This document shows, in pieces, positions 56,301 to 64,000 of a stretch of DNA of 64,000 bases. The position numbers and the translations under genes were made by a program. The notes under the pieces are model-generated. The model worked only from the letters and a program-made list of their open reading frames with translations, was not told where the DNA came from and did no database searches. Origin of the DNA: Dipylidium caninum. Taxonomy: Eukaryota; Platyhelminthes; Cestoda; Cyclophyllidea; Dipylidiidae. The stretch covers positions 1 through 64,000 of the forward strand of contig QEYB01000459.1 in assembly GCA_017562135.1 (NCBI GenBank), given 5' to 3'. Numbering within the stretch: the first letter of the stretch is position 1; every line of letters begins with the position of its first letter.

Positions 56301-59300
56301 CTTGATATTAGCACAGCTGTTTTTTATAGAGATGACACGCATTATGTTGGTAGCGTCCTCAGCATCTGGGTCGTTGGAGTACTTATTGGCAAGAACGAGA
56401 CAAGCGTCAGCATTCTCCAACCCGACTCGTGTCAAATCCCTCGTCACCATCACAGACCCCTGTCAGGGAATGGTAGAATAAATAAGTATTATTTCTTATC
56501 CACCCTAAAGCGTTAATGTATTAGCATTGGTGGCACCCCTTCAACGGCAGAGTGGCCAAGTACCGATATCGAATGAATTATGGTGCTAGTCGAAGGTTCC
56601 TGGATAACTGTGAAACAACCACTTGCCTTTTATTTGTCTTCTGCCTATAAGCGACTGTCACAAGTCTGTCAAGGTATGCCTTCTAATCGAAGTTGGCTTT
56701 CTCTGGAATAAATTTATTTATTTATATTTAGGCGATTCTAGATTCTAGGTCCAATTATTTGGCTTTAATTTATCAATGGAAATTATGAAATTTACACTTG
56801 TATATATTCATTTTGAAAGTCAGGCTTCGCCTTCTTCCGAGGGAAAATTTTTAACATGTTTGCTATCCCATGTACTTTAACTGGTAAAATCTCATTATTT
56901 TTTACTCGTTGGCAGAATGTTAATTAGGCAAAACCTTTTTCATTAATATTCATAGATTCTTGAAAGGGGTAGTCTGTTCCCATTCGGGGTTATTAACTTT
57001 CCTGTTCTTACTCTCTTTCTCCTTAATCATCTCCTGTTCTGGGGTGATGAGTTAATGAGGTGCCCAAAAGTGTATTTTACTGAGCATAAAAGACTTAGAG
57101 GCTGAGTCTGTGGCTCTTTCCACTATTATTTTCCTTCAACCATTAGAACGTGATTTCACATATTCCGAGGATAATTTTGGAGAGGAAATTTAATGACAGA
57201 AGACGATAATACTTTATTTGTCATTCTCTGATTTTCAATTTGGTAAGACAAAATGTTATCTCATTTGCCCTTATAGCTAAAATTCTGGCGAGGATGAAAT
57301 AATAAAGTATCATCAGCACTTAATCTGTCGTTTTCATAAGGGATAAAATTTCTCCTTTGACAATGTATTTGCTGATTTTCTTGATGAAACAACCTACGTT
57401 TTGGGGAGATAGTGCGTCGTGAAAAGGACAAAAAAACAGACAGAACTTTGCGTATAACGATGAGAAGACGTCACTTCATTTTCAATGAAAAAGATGTGTC
57501 TTCATCTAGTTATGCGAAGGCTTGACTAGCCTAGTGCCAATAGCCTCCCACTCCCAGAATAGGCAAATAATAGACACTTTTGCCACATCTTTGTTATTTT
57601 GCCAAAGGAGAGAGTCCCGGACCCCGGAGTGTAAAGAAGCGAAGACGATAACATTACCTTGGACATAGCATGCTTTTTATCCAGATGCACTGCTGTGATT
57701 CAGTCTAACTAGAAACTGTCCCGGGACTTTGTTATAGCTGGGACAATGAATCAATGCTCATCACTTGTATAACAACACGATCTCGTTAGTTAGTCCTCAG
57801 ATAATTGTTCAGTCCCATAACAACTATCCTTCTGGCACCCCTTTAAGTAACGTCGAAATCATCAATGCTGTTCGTGAATAATTACGATTTTGGAGGGAAA
57901 ATCGAACACCAGCACTCGAGCCTGACAGGAAGAATGATAGCCTATGATATATTTTTAATAATTAATGACAATCGAAATTTCTAACAAATACGTCTAACTT
58001 CTATCGTTCCTCAAGTGCTCCCCTAATTAGTGGTCCATAAAGGGAGCTATTTACGAATCCATTTTCCTTTTGCATGGATATAAGAATATTATTACTACAT
58101 CCGATCTAATTTCTCTTAACCAACTAACCTGTTAGACCATTGAAATTTGTTTAATGTGGCGTATTTATCTTCATCTAAAACACTGTGCACGGCTAATTGT
58201 AGGCTTGACATTAAGCCTGTCACTAGTAGAAGCACTTCTCTGTTGCTCTTATGAGGGAAGTCTATTACATGTGGAAGAATATCATGTTCAAGATACGTAT
58301 ACTACTGATCTTAACAGGTGTGCAACAATTTCGGAGTTTCACTATTTCCTCTTGATATTAGCTGATAAGAAAAAAAAATTTTAAGAATTCTTTAGAACTG
58401 ATGTATGATAATGTTGTAAAATAAACTATATTCTGCAAGGAGTTTGTGAACCCATAGCAAGACTCTTATCAAAATCTAGCCGGAACTCCGCATCGTAGGA
58501 AGCTAGTTGTGTTTCTTTCCTTACCATTGTGTAACACTTTTAGCTGCATTTATGTCCATTACGAGTAATATCTACTGAAATCTGTGTTATATCATTTCAT
58601 TCAATGCAATAATAACAAATCCACTTTAAATTGCCATGAACCCCCAGGAATTTTTCGGGGAGATTGCGGTGTGAGGGTGAATTTCGTCTGAAACAATGAC
58701 ATTTTGGAATTTCAAGTCCCTGCACATAATCTAGATCTCTATTGGCGACGAAAGTGGGAAAGCAGAAGTGGCGCGACGCACCAACTGCAAACACCCAAAA
58801 AGTGGCTTTGCTCCCGCAGTATTAAGACTCAATGATTATTAGGGTCTTTTACTTGTTTCACACAGGCGTCTGACGCCTTGTCGTGTCGACGAACCGACTC
58901 TACACCGTCGATAAAAATATCATTACAGTTTTGCTATCTGAGGTGCGCATACTTGCGATGATTTTGAAGGAAACTAGTAACTTCTAACACCTCTTTCTCT
59001 CCTACCTGCTCACAATTCCTGCCTTACTAATATGCTTTGTAATTAAAACCCTTGGTCCTAACAGGGGCTTATCTCCAAGACTGACATTGGGCCATATTTT
59101 AGACCTTGTGTTTCACTCATGATTCGGTGAAGGGAAGAATATCTTCTACAATTGCCTAATAGTATATCAAGAAAAACATGAAATCTTCGACTATGGTTGG
59201 GTTGCATTTACCTTTAAAAGATGGCGTTATAGTTTAGTAAAAGGCCCCTGTTATTTTCTCACAATGTTGAAACATTTAAAATCATAACAGTTGAACTTGA

Positions 59301-61392
59301 AACTAATTAAATTACATTGCTTTTCCTTGTTCCTTCATTTCTATTCCCTCTCATGGACACTTTAGTGACAATTTTGGAGAACTTGCTAAAATCCTTCCCT
59401 GGCGATTTTGGGCAGTAAGTTAGGCTATAAGAGAACTCGCAGGTCTCGACAACTGACCTTTACTATTATCTGGCAATAAATGAAAGTTTAGATGGCCGAA
59501 TAATAGTTCGGAGGGATAATGAGGTGTTTATTATTGGTAACGTCTCAGAAATTTCGCGTCACCCTTTTTGCCAGTTTAGGAAGAACAGGAAGACAATGAA
59601 TATGTCAAGCCTCGCATCCTCATTTCTTCAAAGCTGTATTCGCTAGGTTAATAAAAACATTAGCGGCCGGGGCTACGAAAAGAACTACTTGGATAATATT
59701 ATTATTCCGGCAAAGCACATTTCTCCACCTTTTTCTCGATGTGAAATTGCAGTTAAAAGAGTAGTTTTGTTGCTCGTTTCACTGCCGCCACAAAAAAAAC
59801 TCCTAAATATCTTCATAAGCGGACTCAGGAGTTTAACTTTTCCACATCATCTATAATCCCAACCACATGATTGCTTAGACGTCATACCTTTAGCTTGTTT
59901 GAGAGTAATTACATCAAAAAAACAACTTTTTCTAAGCATTTTCTTCTGGTTGATGGAATATATGAGCTATTCTCTTTCAATCTGGTATAGTTTGCAAACC
60001 TACGATGAAAATTTTCGCGTCCTAGGTTTCTAGTGTGCTGCCACCGTTGCTTTGTTTCTTCCACAAAATCTGTTTTCTTGTGTTTGGTAGTCTCTGAGCT
60101 ACTTTTATTAACTTTTCAAATAAACTACCGTTAAACAGAAGAAACTTTCCATAGACAAAATTTGAAGTTGTGTAAGTTACCTGAAAGTAATGCACCTGGT
60201 TTTCATATCGCTTCAGGAGACCCTCCATCTCCAAATTTGGGGCCTTTTGGTCCAAAATGACTATCTGGGTTATCACATCTTCGCGATCCTTATGCAGGAA
60301 GTCCGAGAGAAAATTTTTCACACTCGTGAAGGTGATGTGACCGCAGAGAATGAGGTGCGGCTTGCCCAGTCGAGTAACATATGTACCTCCATATTTAGTC
60401 CTTGAATCGAGTATGTCAGCTATTTCCGGCACTGCATTCGCGAATACCGCCAACGCACCCAATATGAACACCACCATGAAGGCACGACCTGTGGTCGTTT
60501 GACAGGTCAGGTCACCATAACCCACTGTGGTCATTGTTACTATTGTCAAATATAGGCACTCAAAGTAGGTGAAGTTTTGTTGATTCAAGTATTCTGGCGG
60601 GTCACCCGAATTTTCCACTAAATGAATAAATCCCGCTGCAGATATGACAAAACCCGCAAAGAATGTGACTATGTGCGAGAGTCGAATCGCCGTACTAGAT
60701 TTAAGGATATTTAAATATTGTAAAACGTCGGTAAGGCTGAGTATGCTAAGGCATCGGACAAACCGAAGGCCCAGCCAAGTACGGCCGAGGTAGAGGGACA
60801 ATAACGCAGGCGGAATGGTGAAGACGTCGACGAGGGTGTAGAGTTCAAACCAGAAGAGGAGTCTATCATCCGAAACGATGAATCGGATGATAAAGTAACA
60901 AAGGAATATTGTATTAAAAAAGAGATCCACTTTCTGAAAGGGGTCAGCAGAAATCGGCACGCAAATCTCCAATCCTTGACGACTGGGCTCATAATGCAAC
61001 TGGGTTGCGTCAAGTGCATAAATTATGAACGCAGCTACGTTCAGTGTGAAGACAACTATATGTATTGTACGTCCACTGATTTGTTGACCAGAGAGAGAAT
61101 CTCCGAGACACTCCTTTAACTGTGTACCAAATTCTCCCATACTGAGTCGATGTCCGGTATTGCGACTCATTGCTTTTCGTCCACGCCACATTTCGCGACG
61201 TCCTCCGCATCGATGGTCTTGAATTTTGAAGGAGACCCAGAGTATTAGACGTACTACAAGGACAGTTGTGACTCCGACAGAAAGGACGGCTATGCTGGCG
61301 ATAACAAAAGTGTGCCACAACCGGTCATCCTTACACCCCAATGGGGTGGGCCGCAAATCCCGCGAAAGATTGAGATAGGTGCTATAATTCAT
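50395..61392 (-). CDS. slo: Large-conductance Ca2+-activated K+ channel (BK, Slowpoke) alpha subunit, about 1151 aa
   Basis: BK channels open with voltage and intracellular Ca2+ and control nerve and muscle excitability; in nematodes they are the target of emodepside. Four exons join in phase: 61392-60181, 56459-56301, 54507-54118 and 52089-50395. Exon 1 encodes S0 to RCK1, with an N-terminal helix at residues 25-52, S1-S6 from about 108, and the filter TVGYGD at 289-294. In S4, LRFVRCLSI keeps two of the three usual arginines, with Ser216 at the third. RCK1 has [20 protein letters not shown]. Exon 2 has [20 protein letters not shown]. Exon 3 has [20 protein letters not shown]. The last 1.7 kb exon covers the linker and RCK2, including the calcium bowl [15 protein letters not shown] near residue 971. 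The protein ends soon after RCK2. A possible donor (cag|gtgcac) just before the stop means a longer tail is possible. Confidence 0.96.
52439..53342 (+). mobile_element. Internally deleted mariner-family DNA transposon in a slo intron
   Basis: Inverted terminal repeats of about 28 bases share the core aactatgaaacgggcgtt, at 52439-52466 and as its complement at 53315-53342. TA dinucleotides flank both ends (52437-52438 and 53343-53344), the mariner/Tc1 target site. On the plus strand, broken frames still read as mariner transposase: [15 protein letters not shown] (linker between the two helix-turn-helix motifs), [16 protein letters not shown] (second helix-turn-helix), LPYEMTQLQ (the PHEL-type linker) and ERPH...PPYPSN near the end (the NARPH...PPYSPD catalytic region). 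At about 0.9 kb instead of 1.3 kb, and with in-frame stops, it is a dead relic lacking the middle of the catalytic domain. It lies opposite to slo in its third intron. Confidence 0.85.
53343..60180. other. Remaining slo intron sequence
   Basis: Outside the slo exons at 54118-54507 and 56301-56459, this interval holds AT-rich intron DNA. A patch at about 55030-55150 is GC-richer, but I could not match it to a repeat family. Short open frames, for example near 58154-58384, show no domain. Confidence 0.5.
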
Positions 61393-64000
61393 GCAAAATG
61401 AATACGATTCTGTCCTCCGTGCTCGACATAGCGTTGTGCGTGTGCTTGCCCCTAGTCCACCTCTCGAACACACACACCCCGACGTAGGACGATTCGAATG
61501 GTCCACACAAAAGCAAACACAATTAGCTCGCTGGTTGGTGAATCCCAGAACTTTGAACCACGTGCCTGTGTGCGTCAGACGGGAACTTGGTGTAAGTTCA
61601 CGTGCTATCAAAAAATGCAGCAAGCGTGTCCTTCTTTACCTTTCCCTTAATCCCTGAGGAAAGTGTTTTTAGAAGTGCAAACGATGATGTTTGGAAAGTT
61701 AGGTGCAAGATTCTCTCGATTGGTTACTTGTACCCTCGTGTATTTTGATAATCTCGCTTATAATTAAGTGCCTATTCATAAATATTCAAGCTAATAATAA
61801 GGGCCTAATCAGCCAACCATCTTCTTCCAAAATTGTTAATATAATCCACATGTTTTTGTGGCATAGTCGATTCAATTTATTATTGCTCAATTCTCCACCG
61901 CGATTTCGCAGTTGCGTAACCGCAGTATCCTCTCCAATGCAGATGAAGCCCTCACCTATTTGTGAACCCACCGTACTCAGTTCACTTTTCCATTAATTAG
62001 CAGTAAGGCATTTAGAAGAAATTCTTACCTGGCAAGCCCCACTAAAAAAATAGCATCCCAAACTCGAGATGTGTTGCATTTGGTATGTGTTGCAATTGGC
62101 ATTATTTTTTCATCTCCGCAGCAGTAAGGTTGGTTTTAATGGGAACCTATCTATCCTATTAAAAACTTCTCTCTTATGTGCCTCTGAATAAAAAAAGTAT
62201 CTATTAGCGAACATATATCTTTTTTATTTCACTACCAAAACGAGAGAATTAAAACTGATTGGCGACCAAGTGCGTTCCCTTCATTCCCTGCATTGACTTT
62301 GACGGTAAATGATGTGTTAAAAATAGTTCACTTTGTCTGGCTCAAATAGTTGTAATTCTTGCAACACTACAACATCCTCGTCTCAAGTAAAAGACCTTTG
62401 CTGTCTTTTTATAATTGTTCAAGGTGCAACTTCTTGCATAACTTGCTTCGCGGCCCCTGGAACATCCCCTCGTTTTAGGTATTGCACTAATAATATCCAA
62501 ATCCTTTCCATTTAAGCCACAAAGTCAATAAGGAAGAAGTGGTTTCTGTTTAAAATGAGGAAGAAGCATTTCACATACCATGGTTGTTCAATAGCTGGAT
62601 AAATATGAATTCGAAATAACATATCCAGGCTCATTATAAGTCGACATGACGGGCATGTTGTCCACAGTTAAGCTTTGAGGTTATCGTAAAAAAAGGAGGA
62701 CTGTGTATTTGTAAGTGGAAAAGCCTAGTAGTAACCGGGTAGCATCTTCTATTTACAGGTGGATGAAAATTTAGGGGACTGCTGAGGTGATCTAGTGAAG
62801 GTAGAAGTGACAGAGGGTTTGGCAATACAAAATTACTGCGTGGCTCTTGTAGACAAACAATGGAGCGTCTCTCCACCCAAAGTAGTTTCTTAGAGGAATA
62901 TATTTGATGGCAGATGCCTCTTTTAAGGAGTCCAAAATATAAAAAGTCGCAAAAGGTTTGCCAACAATAGTAAAAAATGTTACTGAGTGTCTAAAATGGG
63001 GCACCATGTGTATCGGTTAAAGCTAGGAGAAGTGGATATTCAGCTTGACTCATACAAGGCAGGTTGATTTTGCTGATGCAGAACTGAGCCTACTTTACCG
63101 TGACATTATTCACTTTTTTCATTTAAAGGCAACTTGTACCGCCAGATGGCCGTGCTTGCCATATCTTTACCACATGCCTGGGAAGAAGATCGCGATTCAT
63201 CGGCTGAAAAGACTAACATCAACCCTGTGAAGAGGTGCCGCGTCACAACAGGTGGTATTTCGTAGTTCTATCAAAAAGAACATACATTATTACCTCTGAT
63301 AACTTCCTACATATTTAATTTTGTGCTTTGAAACTAACCCCACCGGTTAGTGAATTGTGTATATTATATTCTGCGGTATGGCAGGTTATCACTGCTAGTC
63401 TAATCTACCACCTTTTCCTATTCTATTTAGTCACACTCCAAAGTATGCGAGTTAAAAGCTTTGATCCCAATTGCTTCCCACTTTAACTAAGTTCTCAAAT
63501 GATACACTACTCTCTAATAATGCCAATAATGGGAGCGATAACCAGTATGGATGTGGGTTTGAATGTGCAATACCGGTAAGTGACTAGGTGACTAACTCGT
63601 TTGATGACTTTAAAAATTTCCTTAGTATATTTGCTTGCTAATGTATACTCAGTTTATATACCCATTTCCCATTATCTATCAAATGTATTTGCTTAACTAC
63701 AATGATTGACGAGATTGAATTTTCATATGCTTCCAATATTCAGACTGGAGATTAATGAATTCGTGGGATTGTTTTCCTGTTACAACTAAAATAAATGACC
63801 AACTTTTTCATAATAGCGCTCATTACTGTTTAAATAAAACTTGAACAATTTCCTTTTCCTCCCCTTCATACTCTTGGTGAAAGAGGTATTTGCAGATCTA
63901 TTTCATAGGACATAAAAATTAGTGCGGGGATGCCAAGTTCCTCATGGAGTGAATGATTTAAAAAAAGGTGCGTGCCTCAGTCATTATTGTGACTCGTTTT
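61393..64000. other. Upstream of slo, no gene recognised
   Basis: The frame upstream of the chosen slo ATG stays open for 77 codons without a family match, so it may be 5' UTR. Beyond that the DNA is AT-rich with short frames only. No further coding sequence, repeat or RNA gene can be supported to the end of the window. Confidence 0.45.

Overview
The window is eukaryotic nuclear DNA, most likely from a flatworm and probably a tapeworm. It opens with CCCTAA-type telomere repeats followed by a 5'-truncated 18S rRNA gene. That gene is long (about 2.5 kb), with expanded variable regions like those of cestodes. Genes are split by unusually short introns (28-38 nt) alongside ordinary ones, which also fits tapeworms. 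Every protein recognised is a metazoan family. No bacterial operon, CRISPR array or tRNA gene was found.

Layout. 1-98: telomere. About 99-2601: damaged partial 18S, then an ITS1-like stretch with an internal telomere-repeat block. 2602-6111: sparse sequence with two tentative small genes. 6226-6822: single-exon DUSP14-type phosphatase. 8241-10408 (-): BTB-BACK-Kelch gene. From 9501 a unit of about 6.95 kb carrying only the BTB and BACK exons of that gene is repeated in tandem (9501-16474, 16475-23409, 23410-26078 plus 36686-40893). The third unit is split by a 10.6 kb block carrying two complete convergent genes, LRR1 (+, 26912-28798) and rabenosyn-5 (-, 29165-33159). 42006-48595 (-): complete MARK/Par-1 kinase. 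50395-61392 (-): complete BK (Slowpoke) potassium channel, with an internally deleted mariner transposon in one intron. 61393-64000: no gene recognised.

The genes are housekeeping and signalling functions with no evident shared pathway: ubiquitin-ligase adaptors (KLHL, LRR1), endosomal tethering (RBSN), cell polarity (MARK), phosphatase signalling (DUSP) and excitability (slo). The most distinctive parts of the window are the partial-gene array with its 10.6 kb interruption, a BK voltage sensor lacking one conserved arginine, and a FYVE domain carrying a large internal insertion.

The 18S and the array copies carry many single-base indels, and one G homopolymer breaks the MARK frame. Some lesions may therefore be long-read consensus errors rather than biology. 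All exon borders were placed by eye from splice signals, reading phase and family knowledge.
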